Source of the DNA: Acidimicrobiales bacterium
GTDB lineage: Bacteria > Actinomycetota > Acidimicrobiia > Acidimicrobiales > MedAcidi-G1
Direction: 5' to 3'
Length of the DNA stretch: 64,000 bases
Assembly: GCA_022452145.1 (NCBI GenBank)
Contig: JAKURY010000008.1
Coordinates: 1-64,000 of the forward strand
Shown here: positions 42,759-50,570 of the stretch, piece after piece
Layout: each line of letters starts with the position of its first letter
How positions within the stretch are numbered: the first letter of the stretch is position 1
Translations under genes and position numbers: made by a program
The notes under the pieces: model-generated
Told to the model about the DNA's origin: nothing
Seen by the model: only the letters and a program-made list of their open reading frames with translations
Databases searched by the model: none

Positions 42759-43751
42759 TCAGGGGCCTCCCGGGAGGGACTCGCAGGGTTCCCCGTCCCC
42801 GTCCCCGTCGAGTCGGGCCACGTCGCCGTAGGCGGTGAAGAACCGGTCGAACCAGGCCTTCGCCTCGGGGTAGGAGTCGAAGTCGCCGCAGTTCCGCACG
42901 TCGCCGGGGTTTGGGGGCGGACCGCCGTCGGTGGTCCCGTCGAGGTCGATCGGGTCGCCGAGGTCAATCGGGTCGCCGAGGGTGATCTCGGGGAGGGCGA
43001 CGACCATCGGCTGTGGGTCGCCCTGGCAGGTCTCGAGCATCTGGTGCAGGGCGGCCAGTTCGGCGCTGGTGACGGTCAACGCCCAGCGGACCTTGATGTC
43101 AGCCCAGGTGTCGGCGTAGGTGCACCAGTACGACCGGTCCGGCGGTCGCCAGGCTTCGGGCCCCCGGTCGCCCTTGGACCGGTTGGCCGAGGCCGTCACG
43201 GCCATCAAGTGTCGCGGGTCGGCCTGGTCGTTGGCGTAGCGGCGTTTGGTGGCTCCGTCCCACGCCCAACCGCCGCTGCGGTGGGCGTTGGCCAACGGGA
43301 CGAGGTGGTCGATGTCCAGGGCGCGGGGGTCGTCCACGGTGGACCCTGTGAAGGCGGCCAGCCACCGACCGCCGGTCACCAGGCAGCCGTCGTTCCGCAG
43401 CACCGGCGAGGCAGTGGCTTCGGCCATCAGCACCTCGTGCCGGGTGTTCAGGCAGTCGCCGTCATCGTCCGACCAGCCCCCGCCCCAGTCGTCGCGGTCG
43501 TAGCCCCCGGTTCTCGGGGTGTCCTCCACGACCAGCAGGTCGAGCACCGACCCGGGCCAGCTGGTGTCTGGCGGTTCCCGGGTGGTCGTCGTCGGTGCGC
43601 TGGTCGTCGGTGCGCTGGTCGTGGCGGGTGCGCTGGTCGTCGGTGCGGTGGTCGTGGGGTCGGGGTCCTCGCCGCCCGCGGCGCACCCGGCGCCCAGCAG
43701 TGCGGTGAGGGCCAGCGCGGCGGCTCCCGTACGCCCGGGGAAGTGCGGCAC
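42759..43751 (-). CDS. Secreted HNH nuclease-like lipoprotein with Excalibur domain
   Basis: A 330-residue predicted lipoprotein. The signal peptide ends in LLGAGC (Cys23). A Thr/Pro/Ala-rich linker spans about 30-60. A DUF1524-type HNH domain (about 95-215) has DIDHLVPLANAH and the downstream TASANRSKGDRGPEAW. The C-terminal Excalibur calcium-binding module ends DGDGDGEPCESLPG. The segment LGDPIDLGDPIDL is a small internal repeat. It likely degrades extracellular DNA for nutrients or defence. No immunity gene is evident. Confidence 0.85.
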   Translation of the reverse strand: MPHFPGRTGAAALALTALLGAGCAAGGEDPDPTTTAPTTSAPATTSAPTTSAPTTTTREPPDTSWPGSVLDLLVVEDTPRTGGYDRDDWGGGWSDDDGDCLNTRHEVLMAEATASPVLRNDGCLVTGGRWLAAFTGSTVDDPRALDIDHLVPLANAHRSGGWAWDGATKRRYANDQADPRHLMAVTASANRSKGDRGPEAWRPPDRSYWCTYADTWADIKVRWALTVTSAELAALHQMLETCQGDPQPMVVALPEITLGDPIDLGDPIDLDGTTDGGPPPNPGDVRNCGDFDSYPEAKAWFDRFFTAYGDVARLDGDGDGEPCESLPGGP

Positions 43752-43776
43752 CGGCCCATCCTCGCAGGCCCGGAGG

Positions 43777-43926
43777 CCAACAAATGTCTACGTGGTGGCT
43801 GACCAACTGCCGCGACAGTTATGTGGCGTTGCTACAGACACGCTGACGAGGACCCCGGACATCGATCGGTTGGCCGGAGAGGCCATGCGCTTCGACAAGG
43901 CGGTCGTTTCGTTGCAGCTCTGCGCC
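43777..43926 (+). pseudogene. Relic of a sulfatase N-terminus
   Basis: Read in the frame of 43777, about 50 residues match the start of type I sulfatases: NVYVVADQLPRQLCG, RTPDIDRLAGEAMRFDKA and VSLQLCA, where the Cys would become formylglycine. The expected C-x-P-S-R is destroyed (CARFSSR) and similarity ends at once. No start codon or ribosome site precedes it. It is a truncated remnant between the HNH lipoprotein and aminotransferase genes. The rest of 43752-44000 shows nothing else. Confidence 0.6.
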
Positions 43927-43999
43927 AGGTTCTCCTCGAGGCCATGGTCTAGATGGGGGCCTGATCCTGTCGGAGGGTTCAGCCCCGGATAGGCGGCGG

Positions 44000-45205
44000 T
44001 CAGCGGAGCGCCGCCTCCGTGGCGTCGATGATGCGGCCCACCTCGTCGTCGGTGATGACCAGCGGCGGGCAGATGGCCAGGCACGTACCGATGGGTCGCA
44101 CGATCACTCCGTTGGCCAGGATCTCGTTGCGTACCGGGATCGAGTCCCGGCCCAGCTCGGCGGCGTAGACGGCTCCCATCCCGCGCCACGACTCGATGAG
44201 GCCGTCGGCCTCCAGGGCCCTGAGGCCCTCCTGGAGCCGGTCGCCGACGTGGTTGGCGCGTGTGTCGAGGCCCTCGCTGGTCATCAGCTCCAGGTTGGCG
44301 ATACCTGCGGCACACGAGGCCTGATGGCCCGAGTAGGTGTAGCCGGTGCGCAGCAGGAAGCCGGGCTCCTCCAGCTCCTCGCAGACGTGGCGCGAAAGGA
44401 TCACGCCCGACAGCGGGAGGTAGCCGGAGGTGACGCCCTTGGCGAACGTGATCAGGTCGGGGGTGACGCCGAAGGCCTGGGCGCCGAACCACTCGCCGAT
44501 CCGACCGAACCCGCAGATCACCTCGTCGAAGATGAGCAGGGCCCCGTTGTCGTCACAGAGGCGACGCAGGCCCTCCAGGTATCCGTCCACCGGCGGGAAG
44601 ACGCCCCCGGCACCCTGGACCGGCTCGGTCAGCACGGCCGCGATGCGGTCACCGTGGTCGGCGAAGACCGAGGCGGCGGCCTCCAGGTCGTCGTGCGGTA
44701 CCTCCACGAAGTGGGGGACCAGGTCGCCCCAGCCCTCACGGTTGGGGGCGATGCCCTGTGCGGAGGTTCCACCGAAGTTGGTGCCGTGGTAGCCGTTGGT
44801 GCGCTTCACGATGACCTGGCGGCCCTCCTGGCCACGGCGCTGCTGGACCTGCCTGGCGATCTTGAGGGCCGTGTCGACGGCCTCGGAACCGGAGCAGCCC
44901 AGGAACACCCGCCCGTCGGGGTGTGGCGACCGTTCCGCGATCATCTCGGCCACCCGGGCGGCCGGCCCGTTTGTGAACGGAGCGAAGGTGTTGTAGGCCT
45001 CCATCTGGTGCATCTGGGCCGTGACGGCGTCGATGATCTCGGTCCGCCCGTGGCCTACCTGGCAGAGCCACAGGTTGGCCATGCCATCGACGTATTCCCG
45101 ACCGTTGGAGTCGAAGACCAGCGATCCCTCTCCCCGCACGATCTCGACGAAGTCGCCCTCGGGCATGCCCGGTGGAGAGAACGGGTGGAGCAGGGCGTCG
45201 GTCAT
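44000..45205 (-). CDS. Class III (omega-amino acid) aminotransferase
   Basis: A 401-residue fold type I PLP enzyme. YVDGMANLWLCQVGHG, GSEAVDTALKIAR, the GYHGTNFGGTSAQG substrate loop, LIFDEVICGFGR and the PLP-Lys segment LITFAKGVTSGYLPLS are class III signatures. Relatives transfer the amino group of beta-alanine, GABA, putrescine or taurine to pyruvate or 2-oxoglutarate. It is the last gene after an agmatinase-family hydrolase and an MFS transporter, so GABA or beta-alanine from a guanidino acid is the likely donor. Confidence 0.9.
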   Translation of the reverse strand: MTDALLHPFSPPGMPEGDFVEIVRGEGSLVFDSNGREYVDGMANLWLCQVGHGRTEIIDAVTAQMHQMEAYNTFAPFTNGPAARVAEMIAERSPHPDGRVFLGCSGSEAVDTALKIARQVQQRRGQEGRQVIVKRTNGYHGTNFGGTSAQGIAPNREGWGDLVPHFVEVPHDDLEAAASVFADHGDRIAAVLTEPVQGAGGVFPPVDGYLEGLRRLCDDNGALLIFDEVICGFGRIGEWFGAQAFGVTPDLITFAKGVTSGYLPLSGVILSRHVCEELEEPGFLLRTGYTYSGHQASCAAGIANLELMTSEGLDTRANHVGDRLQEGLRALEADGLIESWRGMGAVYAAELGRDSIPVRNEILANGVIVRPIGTCLAICPPLVITDDEVGRIIDATEAALR

Positions 45206-46428
45206 TGGAAGGGCCTCCTGATCGGGTCGGTCGGAACACCGGGCCGGACGGGTTGACGGTCGGTCGGACGGGTGAGTATCGCACCGATCGATAGCAGGAT
45301 TGCCATGGTGACCGCCGTCGTTCTCCAGGCCACGGCGTCGCCGTGGGCGTCGTAGACGATGGCGATGACCATGGCGGCCACGGCCCCCGAGGCCACCTCG
45401 ACGGCCACCATCAGGCCCTGGGCCGCGGCCTGGCGGTTCTCGGGGACGGCGGCCGCCACGAGCATGGGGGTGGACGGGAATCCGAATCCCTCTACGACCG
45501 AGGTGGCGACGGTCAGCGCGATCAGGCCGACCACTCCGGGCACGATCCCCCAGAAGATGACCATCAGCGTGATTATCCCGAGAGATCCGACCGCCCACCG
45601 TCGGGCCCCATATCGCTGGGCCAGCATGCCACCGAGAGGTGATAGAAGGGCGATGGGAAGGGCACCGACCGTGAGGGCAACGCCCAGCACGGCCCGTGAG
45701 GCGCCTCGCGTGTCCATCTCCAGTACCCAAACTGCCTCGAAGGCCCCGATGAACACGAAGTAGGCGGCCACCATGAAGAAGGCGCCGATTAGGCGCCGGA
45801 TCCGAAGGAGTCCCTGTAGCCCGAGGCGCTCCTGGTCTTGAGCCGCCACGTCCGGCTGGGCCCGAAAGGCCACCGGCAGGAGGAGGGCCAGGGCTCCGGC
45901 CATGGTCCAGAAGGTGAACCGGAAGCCGCCAACCGCCGTCAGGCCTGTGGCGATTATCGGCCCGGCCACGAAGCCACCGACGTCCCACGCCCCCAGCCGA
46001 CCTATGTTGCGGCCCAGGTTCTCCGGGTCGGCCACGATCACCGTGCGCCGGGCGGCCGGGCCAGCGGTGCCCAGCGCGAAGCCGAACACGACCCGACCGG
46101 CCACGTAGTGCCACAGCTCCTGGCCGACGGCCAGCAGGACCATGCCGGCCACGGCCAGGGCCAGGCCGGCTCGCAGCATGGCCGGGGCCCGGCCCCGGTC
46201 GGCGTGAGGGGCCATCACCAGGTTGGCCACGAACGCCGCTCCGAACCCCGAGCCGATCGCCAGGCCGATGCCGATCTCCGAGAAGCCCAACTGGTCCCGG
46301 AGATCTGCGAGCAGCACGATGATGCAGGCCAGGCCGGCCGACGACCCGAACAGGATCAGGTAGTAGGGAAACAGGCTGGGTCCGGCCGGGCCTCCGGGCG
46401 CGGGGGACTCAGGCGCGGAACTCGACAC
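45202..46428 (-). CDS. MFS transporter
   Basis: A 408-residue major facilitator with about 12 hydrophobic helices. The loop 2-3 motif appears as NLVMAPHADRGRAPAMLRAG, and the second half repeats it weakly as GGMLAQRYGARRW. GTG 46428 lies inside the end of the agmatinase-family gene (20-base overlap), and its stop overlaps the aminotransferase ATG by 4 bases, so all three form one operon. It may import the guanidino compound or export a product. Confidence 0.87.
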   Translation of the reverse strand: MSSSAPESPAPGGPAGPSLFPYYLILFGSSAGLACIIVLLADLRDQLGFSEIGIGLAIGSGFGAAFVANLVMAPHADRGRAPAMLRAGLALAVAGMVLLAVGQELWHYVAGRVVFGFALGTAGPAARRTVIVADPENLGRNIGRLGAWDVGGFVAGPIIATGLTAVGGFRFTFWTMAGALALLLPVAFRAQPDVAAQDQERLGLQGLLRIRRLIGAFFMVAAYFVFIGAFEAVWVLEMDTRGASRAVLGVALTVGALPIALLSPLGGMLAQRYGARRWAVGSLGIITLMVIFWGIVPGVVGLIALTVATSVVEGFGFPSTPMLVAAAVPENRQAAAQGLMVAVEVASGAVAAMVIAIVYDAHGDAVAWRTTAVTMAILLSIGAILTRPTDRQPVRPGVPTDPIRRPFQ

Positions 46429-47359
46429 CGGGCAGCACGCAGAGCATCTCGTAGAGCAGGTTGGCGCCGACCAGGCTGGTCATCCCGCTGGTGTCGTAGA
46501 TGGGGGCGACCTCGACCAGGTCGCAGCCCACGAGGTCGAGGCCCCGGCATCCCCGTACCACCTCGAGGGCCTGGGGCATGGTCAGCCCGCCGACCTCCGG
46601 GGTGCCGGTTCCAGGAGCGAAGGCCGGGTCCAGCCCGTCGATGTCGAAGCTCAGGTAGACGGGGCCCTCGCCGAGTTGGTCCCGGACCTCGGCCATGAGG
46701 GGTTCGAGGCTCCGGTACCAGCACTCCTCGGCCTGCACCACGCGGAAGCCCTGCTCCCTGGACCAGTCGAAGTCGTCGGCGGCGTAGCCGGTGCCCCGGA
46801 CGCCGATCTGGACCACCCGTTCGCCGTCCAGCAGGCCCTCCTCGACGGCCCGCCGGAACGGGGTGCCGTGGGCGACCTTGGAGCCGAACATGGTGTCGTT
46901 GATGTCGGTGTGGGCGTCGACGTGGACCAGGCCTACCGGCCCGTGCTTCTTCGCCATGGAGCGCAGGATGGGCAGCACCACGGTGTGGTCGCCACCCATC
47001 GAGGCGGTGATGACGTCGTCGTCCAGGAGGCCGTCGAAGTGGTCCTCGATGGCCTCTACGGCGGCCATCAGGTCGTACGGGCTGGCCGCCACGTCACCGG
47101 TGTCGTCGATGCGCAGGCTGTCGAACGGGGCGGCCCGGGTGGCCATGTTGTAGGGGCGTAGCAGCACCGACTCGTCGCGTATCCCCCGGGGGCCGAACCG
47201 TGCGCCCGGGCGGTTCGAGGTGCCGGTGTCCAACGGGACTCCGACCACGGCGACGTCCAGGTCGGTCGGTGCCGTGGTTCCCGGTAGGCGCATGAACGTG
47301 GCTATGCCGCCGAACCGGGGCATCTCGTTTCCGCTGAGTGGCTGGGGATTCTGAGGCAC
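46409..47359 (-). CDS. Agmatinase/guanidino-acid ureohydrolase (arginase family)
   Basis: A 316-residue binuclear Mn ureohydrolase with metal ligands in GGDH (122-125), HVDAHTD (146-152) and SFDIDGLDP (about 238-246). The NRPGARFGPRGIRDES and PYDLMAAVEAIEDH segments match agmatinase, guanidinobutyrase and guanidinopropionase. It releases urea from a guanidino compound. The downstream omega-aminotransferase suggests 4-guanidinobutyrate or 3-guanidinopropionate rather than agmatine, since the product would be an omega-amino acid. Confidence 0.9.
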   Translation of the reverse strand: MPQNPQPLSGNEMPRFGGIATFMRLPGTTAPTDLDVAVVGVPLDTGTSNRPGARFGPRGIRDESVLLRPYNMATRAAPFDSLRIDDTGDVAASPYDLMAAVEAIEDHFDGLLDDDVITASMGGDHTVVLPILRSMAKKHGPVGLVHVDAHTDINDTMFGSKVAHGTPFRRAVEEGLLDGERVVQIGVRGTGYAADDFDWSREQGFRVVQAEECWYRSLEPLMAEVRDQLGEGPVYLSFDIDGLDPAFAPGTGTPEVGGLTMPQALEVVRGCRGLDLVGCDLVEVAPIYDTSGMTSLVGANLLYEMLCVLPGVEFRA

Positions 47360-47460
47360 CGGCAGAGTCTCCCATGCCGGTCACAGCCTCACCCCGTCGG
47401 ATCGTGGCAGGCTCCCGGCTGGCGACCGGTGGGCGCCGGCGATCCGAGGAGCAGGCCCTG

Positions 47461-48090
47461 ATGGCCCACGACCATCACAGACACGACCACGACAAGGGCC
47501 TGATGGCCAAGCTTCACTGGCTGTTCCTGATCGGGCACTTCTGGATGTCGGACGTGAACCGTGCGGTCGTCGACCTGGCCGACCCGAAGCCCGGCGAGCG
47601 TGGGTTGGACGTGGGTGCCGGCATGGGTCCGGCCACCGTCCTGGCCGCGAAGCGGGGAGCCCACGTGGTTGCCGTGGACCCGTCGGCCTTCATGCGGGCC
47701 TTCTGCGGGTTCCGACGTCTCCTACAGCGTGCCAGGGCCCGGATCACCGTCGAGTCCGGAGTGGCCGAGGACCTCCCGGTGGCCGGAGGGTCGACCGAGG
47801 TGCTGTGGGCCGTCAACGCCGTCCACCACTGGGTCGACCATGGGGCGGCGTTTCGGGAGTTCGCCCGGGTGCTGGCTCCGGGCGGTCGCCTGGTGCTGGT
47901 CGACGAGGACTTCGACGACCCGACCCATCCTGACCACGAGAAGCGCAGCGGCCACGAGGCCGAGATGACACCGGTTGACGTTGAGTTGATAGCCGCTGCG
48001 ATGGCCGAGGTCGGCCTGGAGGCCACCGGGGAGCACATGACGATCGCCGGGGTTCCGGCCAAGGTGATCCGGGCGGTCCGCACCGCCTGA
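47461..48090 (+). CDS. Class I SAM-dependent methyltransferase
   Basis: A 209-residue methyltransferase with a His-rich N-terminus (MAHDHHRHDHD), SAM motif I LDVGAGMGPATVLAAK, VAVDPSAFM, and the ubiE-like VNAVHHWVD and RVLAPGGRLVLVDEDF. The His/Asp leader could bind metal. ATG 47461 with a GAGGAG site is preferred; an open frame extends upstream without similarity. It stands alone between the guanidino operon and the amidases. The acceptor is unknown. Confidence 0.82.
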   Translation: MAHDHHRHDHDKGLMAKLHWLFLIGHFWMSDVNRAVVDLADPKPGERGLDVGAGMGPATVLAAKRGAHVVAVDPSAFMRAFCGFRRLLQRARARITVESGVAEDLPVAGGSTEVLWAVNAVHHWVDHGAAFREFARVLAPGGRLVLVDEDFDDPTHPDHEKRSGHEAEMTPVDVELIAAAMAEVGLEATGEHMTIAGVPAKVIRAVRTA

Positions 48091-48121
48091 GCGGGCCGGG
48101 TCGTGAGGCGACCGGCCCGCT
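48090..48121. terminator. Strong bidirectional hairpin
   Basis: A 13-bp stem with one bulged G: AGCGGGCCG-G-GTCG, loop TGAGG, CGACCGGCCCGCT. It sits exactly between the methyltransferase stop (48090) and the amidase stop (48124), so it probably ends both convergent transcripts. No T-tract is present. Confidence 0.65.
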
Positions 48122-48123
48122 GG

Positions 48124-49524
48124 TCAGCCTGTGACCGGGTCGATCGGCGTGATGGTGCCGAGTGCCGCCTCGATGTCGGCTGCAGCATCCAGGCATAGGT
48201 CCTCCCTGTAGCGGTCGGCTATGACCTGCACCCCCTGGGGAATGCCGTCGGCCACCCCCACCGGGACCGCCGCGGCGGGGATTCCCAGCAGGTTCACGGG
48301 GGTGATGCAGCGCATCACGTCGAGCATCAGGTCGATTCCACCCTCGGAGACGTCGGCATCGTGGGCGAACGGCGTTCGGGTCCACGTCGGCGCCACGAGA
48401 ACAGGGTTGGCGTCGAAGAACCCGGCCCATGCGGTTGCGAGGCGGTGGTACTCGGTGTGCACGAGGATGGCCGGTACCTCGTCGGGTGGGAAGCGCCCGA
48501 TGAGGTCATTTAGCAGCCCCAGGGCGCCCTCGCTCATGATCTCGGTGGCGGCGCCGACCATGGCTGGCATGTCGCAGCTGAGCATCCGGGCCCAGACCTC
48601 CTGGCACTGCTCCATCTCGGGTGGCGTCGCCTCGACCAGCTCCCAGCCGGCGGCCTCCATGGCATCAGCCGCCTTCCTGACACCGTCGGCGACGGCGGGG
48701 TGGATCGGACCGCCCGGAACCTCGGTGAGGATCGCGGCTCGCCTGGCCGTTGGTGCACCGTCGAACGGCACGGTCACAGAGCGCGGATCACGGGGGTGTC
48801 GGCCCGCCATCACCTCCAACCCGAGCCTCAGGTCCGCTACGTGTCGGGCCATCGGGCCCTCGACGCCCATCAGCTGGAATGACAGCGGTTGGGTGTCGGC
48901 AGGTGGGAGGCAGCCGGCGCCCGGAAGGCGGCCGAAGGAGGTCTTCAGCGACGTGATGCCACAGCAGTAGGCAGGGTTGCGAAGCGAGCCGCCCAGGTCG
49001 TTGCCGAGTCCGAACGGCGACATGCCGGACGCCAGCGACGCGGCCTCGCCACCGCTCGAACCACCGGCGGTGAGGTCGGGCGTCCAGGGGTTGCGGGTGA
49101 GGCCGTGGAGTGGGTTGTTCGTGCTGATCCGCAGCCCCAACTCGGGCAGGTTCGTGCGTGCCAGCGGGATCGCTCCGGCGGCCTTCATGCGCTCGACCAC
49201 CGGGGAGTCGACCGTCGGCACCGCTTCGGCGAAGGCCGGCACGCCCTGGGTGGTGGGCGAGCAGGTGCAGTCCAGGTTCTCCTTGATGGTGAACGGCACG
49301 CCGTGGAAGGGCCCCAGGGGTCCGCCGGCCGCCACAGCAGCATCGGCGGCGTCTGCGCCGGCCCGGGCACCGTCGGCCAGCACGCGAACGACCGCGTTGA
49401 GGTCTCCGTTCACCTCGTCGATCCGGGCAAGGTGGGCGTCGACCACCTCCCGGCTGGAGGTCTCGCCGCCGGCGATCATCGCCGCCAACTCGTTCGCTGC
49501 CCGAGTCCACAGTTCGTCAACCAT
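48124..49524 (-). CDS. Amidase signature enzyme
   Basis: A 466-residue amidase-signature hydrolase with the complete Ser-cisSer-Lys triad: Lys81 (TIKENLD), Ser156 (GGSSGGE) and Ser180 (LGGSLRN). It cleaves a carboxamide to acid and ammonia or amine. It aligns without gaps through residue 180 with the amidase at 50571-51983, so the two are paralogues in inverted orientation around an alpha/beta hydrolase. The substrate is not predictable. Confidence 0.9.
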   Translation of the reverse strand: MVDELWTRAANELAAMIAGGETSSREVVDAHLARIDEVNGDLNAVVRVLADGARAGADAADAAVAAGGPLGPFHGVPFTIKENLDCTCSPTTQGVPAFAEAVPTVDSPVVERMKAAGAIPLARTNLPELGLRISTNNPLHGLTRNPWTPDLTAGGSSGGEAASLASGMSPFGLGNDLGGSLRNPAYCCGITSLKTSFGRLPGAGCLPPADTQPLSFQLMGVEGPMARHVADLRLGLEVMAGRHPRDPRSVTVPFDGAPTARRAAILTEVPGGPIHPAVADGVRKAADAMEAAGWELVEATPPEMEQCQEVWARMLSCDMPAMVGAATEIMSEGALGLLNDLIGRFPPDEVPAILVHTEYHRLATAWAGFFDANPVLVAPTWTRTPFAHDADVSEGGIDLMLDVMRCITPVNLLGIPAAAVPVGVADGIPQGVQVIADRYREDLCLDAAADIEAALGTITPIDPVTG

Positions 49525-49588
49525 GGCGGTATCGAAACAGGATCGACGAGCCGGTGTCCACCCGGTCGGCGGTACCGCCGGGCGTGGT

Positions 49589-50527
49589 CTACCCGGCGAC
49601 CGTCCTCGGTGGCACTGCCGGTTCCTGTCCGTGACCGGTCCGGGCGGCCTCGACACGGGCGATGAGCGCACATATCGGGTCCAGGATCTGGGGCCAGGCG
49701 CCCTCGGGAAGCTCGTGGCCCATGCCCTCGATCCAGACCAACTCTGCGTCGGGAATCGCGTCGGCGGTCTCCTGACCACCCTGGGGTAGGACCAGCGGAT
49801 CGTCGGTGCCGTGGACCACCAGCGTCGGCACGGTGACCGCTCCGAGCGCTGGCCGGCGGTCGCCATCGGCCAGGGCCGCAACCACCTGCCTTACGCCTCC
49901 GTCCGGATGCCAGGCCCGATCCAGGTTGGCCAGCGCCTCCCGCCGCGCGTACGCCTCGTCGAAGGGGAAGCCCGTGCCCGTTATGAGCCGGGCCGCTTCG
50001 ACCCCCGCCGCGACTATGGCCTCGCGATCGGTCGGGTCCACGTCCGGGGGCTGCAGGGACATCGCCACATCGATCTCCATGGGGATGAACCGGGGCATGG
50101 ACATGATCGATGTGAACGTCCTGACCCGATCGGGGTGTCGTGTGACGACGTGCTGTCCGATCATGCCGCCTAGAGACGCCCCGACTACATGTGCCGATCC
50201 GAGGCCCAGGGCGTCGAGAACGCCGACGGCGTCGTCGGCCATGTCGGCCAACGAGTAGGGCGCCTCGACGGTCCCACCGCCGAGGACGGTGAAGAGGGCT
50301 TCGATCGGATCGACAGGCGGATGGTCGTCCAGCCAGGAGCTGAGCCCGACGTCCCGGTTGTCGAAGCGGACCACCCGGTGGCCCCGGTCGGCCAGCCCAC
50401 GGCAGAACCCCTCGGGCCACACAGTCAACTGGGCGTTCAGCCCCATGATCAGGAGGATCGGGGGATCGGCCGGATCGCCCGTCTCCTCGACCTCGATGGT
50501 GATCCCGTTGGCCCGGACCTTCGCCAT
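49589..50527 (-). CDS. Alpha/beta hydrolase
   Basis: A 312-residue alpha/beta hydrolase. LLIMGLNAQLTVWP carries the oxyanion region, DNRDVGLSS follows, the nucleophile Ser is in VGASLGG, Asp is in HGTDDPLV and His in GMGHELPEG. The NRDVGLS motif is common in esterases and aclacinomycin-methylesterase-like proteins. It lies between two paralogous amidases, so ester plus amide hydrolysis of one substrate is possible. The 43-base gap to the divergent amidase holds that gene's TAGGTT box. Confidence 0.83.
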   Translation of the reverse strand: MAKVRANGITIEVEETGDPADPPILLIMGLNAQLTVWPEGFCRGLADRGHRVVRFDNRDVGLSSWLDDHPPVDPIEALFTVLGGGTVEAPYSLADMADDAVGVLDALGLGSAHVVGASLGGMIGQHVVTRHPDRVRTFTSIMSMPRFIPMEIDVAMSLQPPDVDPTDREAIVAAGVEAARLITGTGFPFDEAYARREALANLDRAWHPDGGVRQVVAALADGDRRPALGAVTVPTLVVHGTDDPLVLPQGGQETADAIPDAELVWIEGMGHELPEGAWPQILDPICALIARVEAARTGHGQEPAVPPRTVAG

Positions 50528-50558
50528 CCCCGCTCCTCGCCGCCTGGTGGACGGTGGT

Positions 50559-50564
50559 TAGGTT
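50559..50564 (+). promoter_or_regulatory. -10-like box TAGGTT
   Basis: TAGGTT lies 6 bases before GTG 50571 with no Shine-Dalgarno, consistent with a leaderless transcript. Confidence 0.4.
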
Positions 50565-50570
50565 GCCACG

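Noticed and set aside
43580-43665. Repeated GTCGGTGCGCTGGTC-like units
   Set aside because: They encode the Thr/Pro/Ala linker of the HNH lipoprotein; not an independent element.
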